NCBI GenBank assembly: GCA_009691245.1
Contig: SHUM01000028.1
Location: 1 to 42,375, forward strand
Origin: Acidobacteriota bacterium
GTDB lineage: Bacteria > Acidobacteriota > Terriglobia > 2-12-FULL-54-10
Length of the DNA stretch: 42,375 nt
Direction: 5' to 3'
The translations under genes and the position numbers were made by a program. Position 1 is the stretch's first letter, and each line of letters opens with the position of its first letter. Below, piece after piece: positions 17,060 to 26,377 of the stretch. The notes beneath the pieces were generated by a model. That model was not told the DNA's origin and did no database searches. It saw only the letters and a list, made by a program, of their open reading frames with translations.

Positions 17060-17860
17060 TCAAGGCAAGTAGGGCAGCGCGTCCGTGCTCTCCACGAATT
17101 TGCGCAGCGCATCCTGTACCACGGGGCGGCGAAACAGTTCGCAGAAAATATCGATCTCCATTTTCAGTTCCGCGCGCGGGATCGGCTTGATGAACTTCTT
17201 GGCGTGCGCGCTGGTGAGGCGGTCGAATTTGCTGACCTGCGCGGCGGTGGCTCGCGCCACGCGCAGAGCTTCGCCCTCTCCCACCACTTGACTCACCAGG
17301 CCGACGGCCTGCGCTTTGGCGGCATTGATGCTGCGGCCAGTGAGCAGGATGTCGCGCACCACTGCGTTGCCCAGATCACGTTTCAATCGCGGAATGCCGC
17401 CGAACCCCGGGATGATGCCGAGACGCAATTCTGGAAAACAGAAGCGCCCGGTCTTGTCGGCAATGATCAGATCACAGGCCAGCGCCAGCTCGAAGCCGCC
17501 ACCGAAGGTAACGCCTTGCACCGCTGCGATGGTGGTGATGGGCGCGGCGTCGATGGCATTCATCACCGCATGTATGCGCTCCAGAAAACTGCGCACGCCT
17601 GCCACGCGCTCCTCCAGTCCCATCTTGAGCGAGCCTGCATAGAGTTCCCGCAGGTCCGCGCCAGCACAAAAACCGGCGGGCTGTTTGCTATAGATAATCA
17701 AGGCCGACGCGTCGCTTAGCTGGGCTAGGCAACTCACAAACTGTTCCAGATCGGCGAGCGTCTCCGTGCCGATTTCATTGCACGGAAGGCGGTGCAGCGC
17801 CAGCTCGATTACGCTGCCGGAGAGTTCCCAGGAAAGTGTTTTGCCCTGATATCGATTCAT
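17060..17860 (-). CDS. Enoyl-CoA hydratase/isomerase family protein
   Basis: This 266-residue crotonase-fold protein would hydrate, dehydrate or isomerise acyl thioesters. The oxyanion-hole segments are AGFCAGADLRELY (about 61-73) and GVTFGGGFELALACDLIIAD (about 104-123). The second catalytic Glu region is FPELRLGIIPGFGG (about 130-143). Its ATG overlaps the upstream ligase stop by four bases (ATGA), which means translational coupling. In this operon it may set a double bond or a hydroxyl on the chain before reduction; the exact reaction cannot be told. Confidence 0.88.
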   Translation of the reverse strand: MNRYQGKTLSWELSGSVIELALHRLPCNEIGTETLADLEQFVSCLAQLSDASALIIYSKQPAGFCAGADLRELYAGSLKMGLEERVAGVRSFLERIHAVMNAIDAAPITTIAAVQGVTFGGGFELALACDLIIADKTGRFCFPELRLGIIPGFGGIPRLKRDLGNAVVRDILLTGRSINAAKAQAVGLVSQVVGEGEALRVARATAAQVSKFDRLTSAHAKKFIKPIPRAELKMEIDIFCELFRRPVVQDALRKFVESTDALPYLP

Positions 17861-19518
17861 GCTTCCTGCTTTTTATAGAGCGCTGCAATCATATCGCAGT
17901 GCCGCTCGGCGATGGCATCGCGTTTCAACTTTCCATTTGCCGTGAGCATGCCATTCTCGATGGTAAACGGCTCGTCGGACACAGTGTAGGCGTAGATGCG
18001 TTTGTAATGGGGCTGTGGCTCGTTCATCTCGGCGAGCGCATGATTTATATCGGTGCGTTGCACATTGCCGGTGAAAAGCGCAGTCAGGTAGCTGCGGCCG
18101 TGGCCCATGAGGACGACTTGTTGCACGCCGGGGATTGCTCGCTGAAGTCCCTCCTCAATGGGCTCGGGCGCAATATTGTGGCCGGAGGCCAGCACGATCA
18201 GATTCTTTAGCCGACCGGTGATGTTCCAGTTCCCGCTTGCGTCCACGGTTCCCTGGTCTCCAGTGTGGAACCATCTGTCGCGCATGGCATGCGCCGTCGC
18301 CTCCGGACGATTCCAATAGCCTGCGAAGATGTGCGGGCCGCGCGCCAGCACTTCGTCGTTCTCTCCAACCATCATCTCGATGCCATCAATGGCCGGACCC
18401 ACGCGACCCGGAGCGATCTGATGGGGATAATCCATGGTACAGATGGCGGTGGTCTCTGTGAGTCCGTAAACCTGCAAGATGGGGATACCGAGCATCATAA
18501 AAAAAAGTTGCGTTTCCTTCGACAGAGCCGCCGAGCCGCAAATCAGCGCGCGCAGATTTGCCCCGACCTTCCTGTGAATCGCGGGGAATAAAAGTTTCTG
18601 CGCCAGCATCAGTGACATCCTCGGCCAGAAACTACCGCCCGCCGCCCCGTTGTTGTGGCGCGCCATCCAGAACTGCCTTGCGCGGCGAAATAGGATCAGC
18701 AGGGGGCCGCCACGCTGTTCCATCTGCTCTTCTATATTAGCCCGCATCCTTTCCAGAAGAATGGGCACGTTCAGGAAGTATTCCGGCGCGGCTAGGCGCA
18801 TTTCGTTGGTCAGTTTGTTCAAGTCAGTGGAAAGAGTCAGCAGGCTATTGCGCGACAAACAGCTCAGCAGGAGAATCCACGAGCCTGCAAAGCAAAATGG
18901 CAGGTAATGAAATACCTTTTCAGTATCTTCGTGCTGGCCCATCAGCAGATCGAGGCGGCTGCCCGTGCAGCGCAGCATGTGATTCACGTTGCCGGTGGTC
19001 AACATCACGCCCTTGGGCTCGCCGGAGGTGCCCGACGTGTAAATGATGGTTATGGTGTCGGCATCGCTTAGGCTGCATGGCGCGGTCTTTTCCTCCGTCG
19101 TTGCGCCCAGCACTTCATCCACTAAACCCATGCGCGGAGCCGCTGCGCCCGAAGAAAGAAGCGGCGCGATCTCGCCCAGCAGCTTTTCGTCGCCGCATAT
19201 TAGGAGCGCGGGTGCGCAATCCTGAATCATGCCCACCAGTTCACCGGGTGCCTGGCGCGAGTAAAGTGGCACGGCGATGCCGCCCTCGGCCATGATGGCC
19301 AAATCGAGCGCGGCCCATTGAATGCTATTGGGCGCGAGCAGCGCACAGCGGTCGCCCTTGTGCAGTCCGGCAGTACGGAGAAACGAGCGAGCGCGGCGAA
19401 TCATTGTCAACAGTTCGTCGCCTGTCGCCGTAACAAGGTTCTCGCCGCGCACCTCTTGCAGGACGGGCTGCGCCGTCGCAGCCTCCAGCCGGGCGAAGAT
19501 GTTGTCGAGAAAGTTCAT
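17857..19518 (-). CDS. AMP-dependent acyl ligase, second copy
   Basis: This 553-residue ANL-superfamily enzyme activates a fatty acid to acyl-AMP and then the thioester. The P-loop is IIYTSGTSGEPKGVMLTTGN (about 157-176), the motif QVYGLTETTAICTMD follows near 355, and the hinge block is TGDQGTVDASGNWNITGRLK (about 427-446). The C-terminal NGKLKRDAIAERH carries the catalytic Lys. It has a long-chain (FadD/FAA-like) N-terminus. It overlaps its upstream and downstream neighbours by four bases each (ATGA), so it is translated as part of one coupled unit. It is distinct from the ligase at 14593-16305; the two may load different chains or different carriers. Confidence 0.9.
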   Translation of the reverse strand: MNFLDNIFARLEAATAQPVLQEVRGENLVTATGDELLTMIRRARSFLRTAGLHKGDRCALLAPNSIQWAALDLAIMAEGGIAVPLYSRQAPGELVGMIQDCAPALLICGDEKLLGEIAPLLSSGAAAPRMGLVDEVLGATTEEKTAPCSLSDADTITIIYTSGTSGEPKGVMLTTGNVNHMLRCTGSRLDLLMGQHEDTEKVFHYLPFCFAGSWILLLSCLSRNSLLTLSTDLNKLTNEMRLAAPEYFLNVPILLERMRANIEEQMEQRGGPLLILFRRARQFWMARHNNGAAGGSFWPRMSLMLAQKLLFPAIHRKVGANLRALICGSAALSKETQLFFMMLGIPILQVYGLTETTAICTMDYPHQIAPGRVGPAIDGIEMMVGENDEVLARGPHIFAGYWNRPEATAHAMRDRWFHTGDQGTVDASGNWNITGRLKNLIVLASGHNIAPEPIEEGLQRAIPGVQQVVLMGHGRSYLTALFTGNVQRTDINHALAEMNEPQPHYKRIYAYTVSDEPFTIENGMLTANGKLKRDAIAERHCDMIAALYKKQEA

Positions 19519-20930
19519 GCGCCGTAATTTTCCGCCAACCGCTGTAAATTTGGACTGAGCGGCGGGAGGTAATCCTCCCAGCCGTAGATGCCGGTTCGCA
19601 CGGGGAACTCCGGGTAGCGGCGCTGCACGTGCTCTTCAAAATAGACGCCCATGCGAGCCATTGTCTTCAAATTGGTAACGACTGTTTTGCCAATCGCGTC
19701 CTGAATGGACTCGCGTTCGCGCACCAGACGGCGCAGGATGTGTCCCAGCTTCTCTTCCAGGTCCGGGTCATCGACTTCCAGCAATAATTCGGGCTGGCCG
19801 CGTTCGCGCATCAGATTGCGGATGCGCTCGTCCATGGTAATCCCGGCCGAGGCGACGAGACCCGGCATGGAAGTAACGATGCCGTGGAAGCGCGAAGAGA
19901 CCATCATGTCGCAGCGGCGCAGGACGCTGACCATCTGATACATGTCATAGGCATCGGCGCGGAAAACGGGCGCGCCGCCGCCGAGTATCGCCGCCACGCG
20001 ATGGCACGCGTCGGCATCCAGGCGCTCCATTGAGACCAGCACGGGGAAGACCGGGTAGTCCTTGCGAAACATCTCGATAGCGCGCGCGAATGCGGTTAGA
20101 TAGCGTTGGTAGGCTGCGTCCACGCTGGGTCCGGCGTTGTGAAAATAGATGGAGCGGTAATGGCTCTTCTTGAACGAGCCGGTGAGGGTGCGCGCCACGC
20201 CTTTGGCAAGAGACGCGCGCACGGGCCACCAGAACGGATTGATGGGGCACAGGGCCAACAGTGGCATCGTGCCATCCCAGCCGGAGGAGCGCAAAACCTT
20301 CTCGGCGTATGCCGGTGGATGCGGCTCAAATGTCCATGCCGTATCCGTTCCAAGTTCGCTGGCGATGCCCAGTTCACGCAGCACGTTGCGCGACTCCTCA
20401 TTGCGCGTGATGACGAGCGAATCACGGCAGTAGCGGCTGCACATGCGCGCCAGCAGCGGGTCCATATGTCCGGCCTCCGCGCCGTAGCCCACGGAGAGAC
20501 GGTTTTGCGCGGCGGCGAGGCCCAGCGACCCAATCATCATGGTGGTCAGCGCATTGGCGAACTTGCTCTTGAACATGGAGCCTTCGCAGGCCACCACGCC
20601 GTCGTAACAAGGAATTTCGCGAGACAGGAATGGCGGGAAAATGTCCGGGAGCAAGACTTGCCTGGCATCGCCAAAGTAGCCGCGCGAGAGTTGGAAATTC
20701 TGGCTGAGTACGCTCATCTCGACGCGCTCGGGGCCGAGGATGCGACGGATCTGGCGCATCATCTCCTCGACGCGCACGTCGGCGCCCGTGTTGCGTGTGC
20801 CGTTGTATCCGGCAAACAACAACTTCAATTTTTCGCCGGGCCGCCAACTGGCGCCCGCGCCCATCATCCACCTGAGTTTGGCGGTCTCGATCAGGCCGCT
20901 CACCCAGGCTTCCAGCAGTTGATCCATCAT
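19515..20930 (-). CDS. Polysaccharide pyruvyl transferase family protein
   Basis: This 471-residue protein is of the PF04230 type, relatives of which add a pyruvate ketal from phosphoenolpyruvate to sugars of surface polymers. Visible features are the N-terminal [20 protein letters not shown] (about 34-53), [20 protein letters not shown] in the middle and [20 protein letters not shown] (about 374-393), the typical C-terminal block. The start is ATG 20930, overlapping the preceding stop as ATGA; an earlier in-frame ATG at 20990 would extend further into the upstream gene. Its place among lipid genes is unusual and suggests pyruvylation or a related change on a glycolipid; this is inference. 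Confidence 0.8.
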   Translation of the reverse strand: MMDQLLEAWVSGLIETAKLRWMMGAGASWRPGEKLKLLFAGYNGTRNTGADVRVEEMMRQIRRILGPERVEMSVLSQNFQLSRGYFGDARQVLLPDIFPPFLSREIPCYDGVVACEGSMFKSKFANALTTMMIGSLGLAAAQNRLSVGYGAEAGHMDPLLARMCSRYCRDSLVITRNEESRNVLRELGIASELGTDTAWTFEPHPPAYAEKVLRSSGWDGTMPLLALCPINPFWWPVRASLAKGVARTLTGSFKKSHYRSIYFHNAGPSVDAAYQRYLTAFARAIEMFRKDYPVFPVLVSMERLDADACHRVAAILGGGAPVFRADAYDMYQMVSVLRRCDMMVSSRFHGIVTSMPGLVASAGITMDERIRNLMRERGQPELLLEVDDPDLEEKLGHILRRLVRERESIQDAIGKTVVTNLKTMARMGVYFEEHVQRRYPEFPVRTGIYGWEDYLPPLSPNLQRLAENYGA

Positions 20931-22090
20931 CGAGGTGAGGCTCCGGCCAAGTGCGAACCCGGTGCGGGCGTCTGGGTCGAACCAGGCCAATCACGGTATG
21001 GGTAAGTGAAATGATGCTCGCGGCTGAACTGCAACAGCGGCAGGCAGTAATTGGTGAATGGTTCAGGCGTGCGGCCCGTTTCTTCGACCACGCGCGAGTT
21101 ATCAAAAACAGTATTCCAGACCAGATACGGCAGGAACACTTTCAGCAGCGTTGCGCCGAAGCCGATGCCGCCGCCGAGGTGCGTGAGCGCATGGATCGTG
21201 CCCGAGAACGGTTGCTGCAGCCACGGCAAATAAAGTGGCGGCCTGCGGTGGCGCGCGCGCGCCAGATGGTCAGTGATCTGCCGGAAGTTCAGCGAACCTG
21301 CGCCGGAGGAAAGGTGGTAGATCTCATGCCGAGGTCGCTCCATCAGATGGATGGCGACCACGGAGTCGGCCACGAAATCCACGGGCACGATGTCCAGTCG
21401 GGCCGTCGGCTGGAAGGGCAGCACGCGCAGTCCGGCGAGGATGACGAACGCGCGGGCCATGTCAAATTGCGTGGTCTCGCCATGGCGGCTGTTGCCCAGC
21501 ACGATGCTGGGGCGGAAGATGGTGCGCGAGACCTCAGGGAGCAACTCGCGGACCATGTGCTCGCAGAATTTTTTGGTGCGCGCGTACGGATCGTAATCGT
21601 TGCGGTCCCACTCGACGGCGCGGTCTTCCTGGACCATTTCGTTTGAGCGTACGCCGGCCACGGCCACGGTGGAGACGTGACTGAAGCGCCGCAGCCCGTG
21701 GTGGGCGTGGGCGCGGGCAGAGAGTTGAGCCACTTCCAGCGTGCCGCGCAGATTGGTGTTCAGGCAGGCCTTCTCGGATTTGCGATTGAGCGAAGCCGCG
21801 CAGTGGATCACGGAGCCAGTAGATTCCACCAGATATCGGTACATCTCCGGGGCCAGACCAAAATACTTATCGGTGAGGCTGCCGCGGAATATGGTGATGC
21901 GGCTGCGCAGATGATTGTGAAAGCGCGGAAAATCAAAATGAGCCTGGAAGGAGCGCCAAAGACGGAGTTCGGCGTCATGGTCATCGCGCGCGCGCACCAG
22001 CAGATTCAGTGGCTCGCTCGAGCGATCGAGCAGTCCTGCGGCGATGTGCGAGCCGACGAATCCAGTGGAACCGGTTAGGAAGATGGCCAT
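20927..22090 (-). CDS. SDR-family thioester reductase/epimerase-like protein
   Basis: This is a 387-residue extended short-chain dehydrogenase. The NAD(P) loop is [18 protein letters not shown] (about 4-21). The catalytic pair is YARTK (Tyr and Lys, about 170-174), and the Ser is in [10 protein letters not shown]. The [20 protein letters not shown] region is like that of thioester-reductase and male-sterility-type (NAD_binding_4) domains. It starts inside the end of the upstream fatty acyl reductase gene (16-base overlap) and overlaps the next gene by four bases. It may reduce an acyl thioester or aldehyde, or a keto group in the lipid. The reaction is uncertain. Confidence 0.82.
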   Translation of the reverse strand: MAIFLTGSTGFVGSHIAAGLLDRSSEPLNLLVRARDDHDAELRLWRSFQAHFDFPRFHNHLRSRITIFRGSLTDKYFGLAPEMYRYLVESTGSVIHCAASLNRKSEKACLNTNLRGTLEVAQLSARAHAHHGLRRFSHVSTVAVAGVRSNEMVQEDRAVEWDRNDYDPYARTKKFCEHMVRELLPEVSRTIFRPSIVLGNSRHGETTQFDMARAFVILAGLRVLPFQPTARLDIVPVDFVADSVVAIHLMERPRHEIYHLSSGAGSLNFRQITDHLARARHRRPPLYLPWLQQPFSGTIHALTHLGGGIGFGATLLKVFLPYLVWNTVFDNSRVVEETGRTPEPFTNYCLPLLQFSREHHFTYPYRDWPGSTQTPAPGSHLAGASPR

Positions 22091-24477
22091 GTCGGCACGG
22101 GCCTCTCTGGCAGGGAGCCGACGGCTGGCTCCAGCATGTGAAATTCACGGCTGGGACGCGATTCCAGCGGACGGCCCTCGATCAGCGGATACGACCAGCG
22201 GCGCTGTGCCGGAACGTGGATGTTGATCCAGTACTCCCACCAATCCACCGAGCGTGGGTCATAGCTGAAGTCGCGCTGCTCGGCGGCGGGCAAAGCGTGC
22301 GAGTGTAACTCCACGTTGTCCGCCTCGAAAACATGCTCGTTGAGCAGAATAAACGGCTCGTAGAGCTCGATAATTTTCTCGACACGGTCGAGATTTCTCT
22401 CGCGCCGCGCAAACCGCGACTTCATGAACGCCAGCGGCGGCGTAGTCTTCTGGATTGCGCGGATCAGCTTGCGCTGCTGTGGCGCGGAGAAGGCCTGATA
22501 GCGTTTTTTCGATACAGGGATGGTGTCGAAGCGCAGGCGCAACCAGGAGTCGAAGTCCTTCTGGGCGCGATAGAATTTGCGATGCGCCAGACCGGTCAGC
22601 TCGATGGAGCGGCGCATGTCGCAGGGGTTGGTGGCCGACGAAGCGAGGTGATACAGGCGATGATGACGCCTCTCCATGAGTGCCGCCGAAATCAGCGTCA
22701 TGCCGCGGCAGACCAGATCCACCGGAATGACATCCAGGCATTTGCGCTCATTGGTAGGCAACTGTCTGAAGTAAGTTCCCAGCAGATACGACAACGGAGC
22801 CGAGGTGTTGATGCCTTCGTTCCAGCCCCGAAAGGGTTCCTCGACGGAGGATTCCACGATGGAGGGGCGCACCACGGCGATGGGCAAGTTTTTCCCTCGG
22901 CTCGCGATCAGTGCCTCGCCAAGGCTCTTGGTAAGTGTGTAGGTGTTCGGCCAGCCGAGCGCCTTAGCGCGCTTGATGCCAGCCGTGGTGAGCCGATTGC
23001 GCAGCCAACGCTTACGTTCCTTATCGATTTGCTTTTCCAGCACATTGCCCTTGACCACTTGGCCGTCGGACTTTTTCGAGAGAACCAGCAGCCTCAGCTC
23101 TTCGGTTACGGCGGGGGTCTCCGCGCGCTCCTCGATCTGGCGGACCTGCTCGCGCAGTGCCTGCCATTCCTTTTCTGAATTAAAGTCCGCGATGTGCAGC
23201 GGCGTATAGTTGGGCGTCTCCACTTCGTTCACGCGACCGTCGCGCGCACCCACCACGTAGCAGGTGGATAAATGGAGCATGGCGGCATGGTCGCACTGGC
23301 GCTGCAAATTGATGAGATGGTCCGCCGAATCCACGTTAGTGGACAGCGCGTCGCGCAGGTCTGGGTTGAAGTCGGTGAGTCCGGCGCTGTTGGCGATCAG
23401 GTCGAGTCGCGGCAACAAGCGAGCCTTGGTTTCCGCGTCGAGGCCCAAGTCAGGTTGGGTAATGTCACCCTCCACCACCACCACTTTGTCACGCAGGAAC
23501 GCAGCGAAGCCGTCCCCATGCTTTTCCACCAGCGGGTCGAAGGCGGGTGATTCCCTGATGATCTGCTCGAATCGATCCAGGCCGCTCTTCTTGCCCTGGC
23601 GGCGGATCAGCAGATAGATGCGCCCGATCTCCGGCAGCTTTGTCAGCAGGTGGATCAGCCAGACTTTGGCGATGAAGCCGGTAACACCGATGAGCAGAAT
23701 GTGTTTGCCCGCCAGCGCCACGTGAACCGAGAGGGGTGCTTCGGGTGGGTTCTTATGATGACGGCCATCGAAGTGGACCACCGGATGAGTGAGCTTCACG
23801 AAAGGGCGCTCCGTGGTGGCGACGGAAGCCAGCAGCAACTCCGGGTTTTTCTGTAGCTGGAGTTCGCTCAAAACCCATTCGCGCGGTGTGCGGCCATCGG
23901 GCTTGCGACCAATCAAGGGTGCCAGGCTCCGCCGCGGCGGGACCACCGGGCCAATCAGCCGACCCGTGGCCAGCCCGTCGCGAAACTCGAGGCGGTTGGC
24001 GATTAGATGCTCGACACCAAAATGTCGTGCCAGCGGTCGCATGACGTGGTCCAGCCCCTGGCTGACCAGTATCACCCGTCCGTTCATCCGGCGGACCTGA
24101 TCCACCGTAGCCAGCAAGCGGGACATGCCGCGCTGCTTCATGCGAGGCTTCAGTTGGTATTCGAAATATTCCTCGCCGAGCAGGTCCAGCCGGTCCTGGC
24201 TGATGTGGCGCAGTAAGGCATGCAACACGCGCGTGGCCCACTCGCGATCCATGAGGTAGAGCAGTGGACGCAGCAGGACTACCACAGCCAAGGCCAGCCG
24301 GCGCAGAGACCGCTCGAAGAAGCTCTGGGCGTTGCTGGTGAAAAAAGCCACGGGTCGAACCGCACCCAAGTCCAGTAGGCTGCCTTCCACGCGCCAGAAA
24401 ATATCCGGCCCCGCTCCCGCCACAGGACCTGGAGGAAGACCTGCTGCGACGGAAGACATGTCGTCTAACTTATTCAA
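22075..24477 (-). CDS. Fatty acyl reductase with degenerate N-terminal HAD-like domain
   Basis: This 800-residue fusion has two parts. Residues about 25-215 resemble a SerB/PlsC-associated HAD-IB phosphatase, but motif I reads WRVEGSLL where DxDGTLL is expected, so the nucleophilic Asp is missing. Motif II ([19 protein letters not shown]) remains. From about 255 there is a fatty acyl-CoA/ACP reductase of the alcohol-forming (NAD_binding_4) type: [18 protein letters not shown], catalytic [25 protein letters not shown], then the C-terminal sterile-like region ([17 protein letters not shown]). It would reduce an activated acyl chain to aldehyde or alcohol. TTG 24477 is preceded by GGAG at seven bases and is the preferred start; ATG 24459 is the alternative. 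It is the first gene of the operon. Confidence 0.85.
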   Translation of the reverse strand: MNKLDDMSSVAAGLPPGPVAGAGPDIFWRVEGSLLDLGAVRPVAFFTSNAQSFFERSLRRLALAVVVLLRPLLYLMDREWATRVLHALLRHISQDRLDLLGEEYFEYQLKPRMKQRGMSRLLATVDQVRRMNGRVILVSQGLDHVMRPLARHFGVEHLIANRLEFRDGLATGRLIGPVVPPRRSLAPLIGRKPDGRTPREWVLSELQLQKNPELLLASVATTERPFVKLTHPVVHFDGRHHKNPPEAPLSVHVALAGKHILLIGVTGFIAKVWLIHLLTKLPEIGRIYLLIRRQGKKSGLDRFEQIIRESPAFDPLVEKHGDGFAAFLRDKVVVVEGDITQPDLGLDAETKARLLPRLDLIANSAGLTDFNPDLRDALSTNVDSADHLINLQRQCDHAAMLHLSTCYVVGARDGRVNEVETPNYTPLHIADFNSEKEWQALREQVRQIEERAETPAVTEELRLLVLSKKSDGQVVKGNVLEKQIDKERKRWLRNRLTTAGIKRAKALGWPNTYTLTKSLGEALIASRGKNLPIAVVRPSIVESSVEEPFRGWNEGINTSAPLSYLLGTYFRQLPTNERKCLDVIPVDLVCRGMTLISAALMERRHHRLYHLASSATNPCDMRRSIELTGLAHRKFYRAQKDFDSWLRLRFDTIPVSKKRYQAFSAPQQRKLIRAIQKTTPPLAFMKSRFARRERNLDRVEKIIELYEPFILLNEHVFEADNVELHSHALPAAEQRDFSYDPRSVDWWEYWINIHVPAQRRWSYPLIEGRPLESRPSREFHMLEPAVGSLPERPVPTWPSS

Positions 24478-24687
24478 TATAAAGCTCCAACCTACTGTCT
24501 GCTATCCGGCTTGAAGGCCCGGCCAGACACAAATCGACATATATCATTCTATGCGACCAGAAACTGGGAATGCAACCTGAGATAGTCCTGGAAAGTGCTA
24601 CCCATCTCACCCTAGACTGGGATAGCATAAGCGTTTATGGGTCATTTTCCCACCCTGGAAACCCTCCTGAATTATTCCACTAAATAG

Positions 24688-24718
24688 TTGTTACCAGGCC
24701 ACTCAGAGGGCGTAGAAT
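24688..24718 (+). promoter_or_regulatory. Candidate promoter for the small membrane protein gene
   Basis: TTGTTA (24688-24693) and TAGAAT (24713-24718) are separated by 19 bases, slightly long. An inverted repeat, GGACTTC/GAAGTCC (24730-24736 and 24749-24755), lies in the leader before an AGGAGG ribosome-binding site at 24763-24768. The remaining 24478-24687 stretch is relatively AT-rich and presumably also holds the divergent lipid operon promoter, but no clear hexamers are seen for it. Confidence 0.3.
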
Positions 24719-24776
24719 GCACTCAAATTGGACTTCCGGCATCTGGGCGAAGTCCCGGGATCAGGAGGGATAGGAC

Positions 24777-25055
24777 ATGTCAGGGATCATGATAGGTTTG
24801 ATCGTCTGGAGCGTGTTGACCGGTATTCTGGTCGTGCTAATGATTTATAGGGCTACTCTGGTAAATCACGAAGACGACCAGTTGTTCCTTAGCGCGGGCG
24901 AAAACTCCATGGCCCGCGAACAGGCGGAACTGGTGGTACAGCTCAACAAAATCGAGCCGATAATAAAAGGTGTTGCGTTGGCCTCCGGTATTCTACTAAT
25001 GGCGCTGGGCGGAGTGTGGGTCTATCAGAGTTTCCAGGCCCCCACAATTCTTTGA
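24777..25055 (+). CDS. Small two-helix membrane protein, unknown
   Basis: This 92-residue protein has hydrophobic segments at about 4-24 and 65-85, joined by a charged loop (HEDDQLFLSAGENSMAREQA) that carries a possible coiled stretch. The AGGAGG eight bases before ATG 24777 is the best ribosome-binding site in the window, so expression is likely strong. I do not recognise a named family. It lies between the divergent lipid operon and a beta-propeller gene; neither explains it. Confidence 0.75.
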   Translation: MSGIMIGLIVWSVLTGILVVLMIYRATLVNHEDDQLFLSAGENSMAREQAELVVQLNKIEPIIKGVALASGILLMALGGVWVYQSFQAPTIL

Positions 25056-25165
25056 AGCCAACGTAAGCGTGATCGTCACCCCTGGATGCCAGTACGCATC
25101 CGCATAGCTGGTGGTGTGTTCGGACAGGCATTGTGTTGAACGGGACGAAGTGCGAATCTGATGGT

Positions 25166-26359
25166 ATGACATTCAGGTTCACCCAGCGCGCGGATTGCGC
25201 CAATACGGCCAAGCTGCGAAGCTGCGTGCTGGCTTCGCTGCTTACGGTCGCTCTCCTGCTGACTAGCTCATGTAATCACCTACCGGCTACGGCGGATGCG
25301 GACGCTGCGCGCTCCCTGGCGTTCATTGGTAATGAGGCCAGCCGTACTCTGAGCGTCGTCGATCTTGGCACATTGCGCATCACCAGAACGGTGCCTCTGC
25401 GCGATACGCCGTACCGCCTATTCGCCAACCTCCCGCGCGGTGAACTCTATGTTCTTAGTTCCTTGGCGGGAACTCTCACCATATTGAATGCCGCAACACT
25501 GGCCGTGGAGGGCACGGTTCGCACAGGCGCATCGCCGCAATTCATCGCGCTTTCCGGTGACGGTGGAACGGCCTATGTTGTCAACGCGGGGTCCAACAAT
25601 GTTTCCGTGATTGATCTGCGGTCGCGCAAAGTTAGAGCGACAGTCGCCGTGGGCCAGCACCCGGAATTTGCGCAGTTGACGCCGGATGGAGCGACTCTAA
25701 TTGTCTCGAACCGCAACAGCAACACGCTGACGCTGATTGCAACTCAGGCGGATATTGGCGCCACTGCCGACGCGACTCCGAAGGTTCTGGACGAAATAGC
25801 CGTGGGCAGTCAGCCCGGCCCTGTAGCAATCCGGCCCGATGGTCAGCAAGCCTTTGTGGCCAACGCGGGCGACGGCACGGTCTCCGCCGTAGATTTGCTC
25901 TCGCGTGGCGTCATCGCGCACATTGAGGTCGGCAGAGGCCCCAGTTACATGGCCATGAAACCTGACGGTGGTGAACTATTCGTCTCCAATACTGGCGCGG
26001 AGTCCATCACCATTATCAACACCTATACTGACGAAGTTTCTCAGTCGCTTATCGCCGGCCGCAACCCGCAACGAGTGATCACAAACGCGACTGGTTTACT
26101 GCTGTTCTACGCGACCGCCGAGTCCGATGCCGTCTCTTTCGTCAGCATCGCCAATCGCCAGCGCCTGCCCACCGTGGCGCTGGGCACGCGTCCTGGCGCG
26201 ATGGCCGTCAGTCCAGGCGGTCGCTATCTGCTGGTGCTAGGGCCCGCCTCCAACGATTTGGCGGTGATCGATCCCAACGTCCCGACGTTGGTAACCAAGA
26301 TTCCGTTGGGGCAGTCTCCGCGCGACATCGCGGTCATGCGCGTTCCCGTTGTTCGGTAG
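25166..26359 (+). CDS. YVTN-type beta-propeller lipoprotein
   Basis: This 397-residue secreted protein starts at ATG 25166, followed by a basic region, a hydrophobic stretch (VLASLLTVALLLTSSC) and a Cys that fits a lipobox. After it come about seven repeats of some 40-45 residues with the pattern G-x-x-P-x-x-(A/V)-PDG...V-x-N-x-x-x-x-x-(V/I)-(S/T)-(V/A)-(I/V)-(D/N)-L, for example FVANAGDGTVSAVDLLS, as in YVTN/NHL seven-bladed propellers. The longer frame from GTG 25133 adds a non-signal-like extension. The function is unknown: it may be a surface or periplasmic binding protein. It converges with the GH57 gene after 18 bases. Confidence 0.85.
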   Translation: MTFRFTQRADCANTAKLRSCVLASLLTVALLLTSSCNHLPATADADAARSLAFIGNEASRTLSVVDLGTLRITRTVPLRDTPYRLFANLPRGELYVLSSLAGTLTILNAATLAVEGTVRTGASPQFIALSGDGGTAYVVNAGSNNVSVIDLRSRKVRATVAVGQHPEFAQLTPDGATLIVSNRNSNTLTLIATQADIGATADATPKVLDEIAVGSQPGPVAIRPDGQQAFVANAGDGTVSAVDLLSRGVIAHIEVGRGPSYMAMKPDGGELFVSNTGAESITIINTYTDEVSQSLIAGRNPQRVITNATGLLLFYATAESDAVSFVSIANRQRLPTVALGTRPGAMAVSPGGRYLLVLGPASNDLAVIDPNVPTLVTKIPLGQSPRDIAVMRVPVVR

Positions 26360-26377
26360 ATTGTTTGGTGGGTGAGC

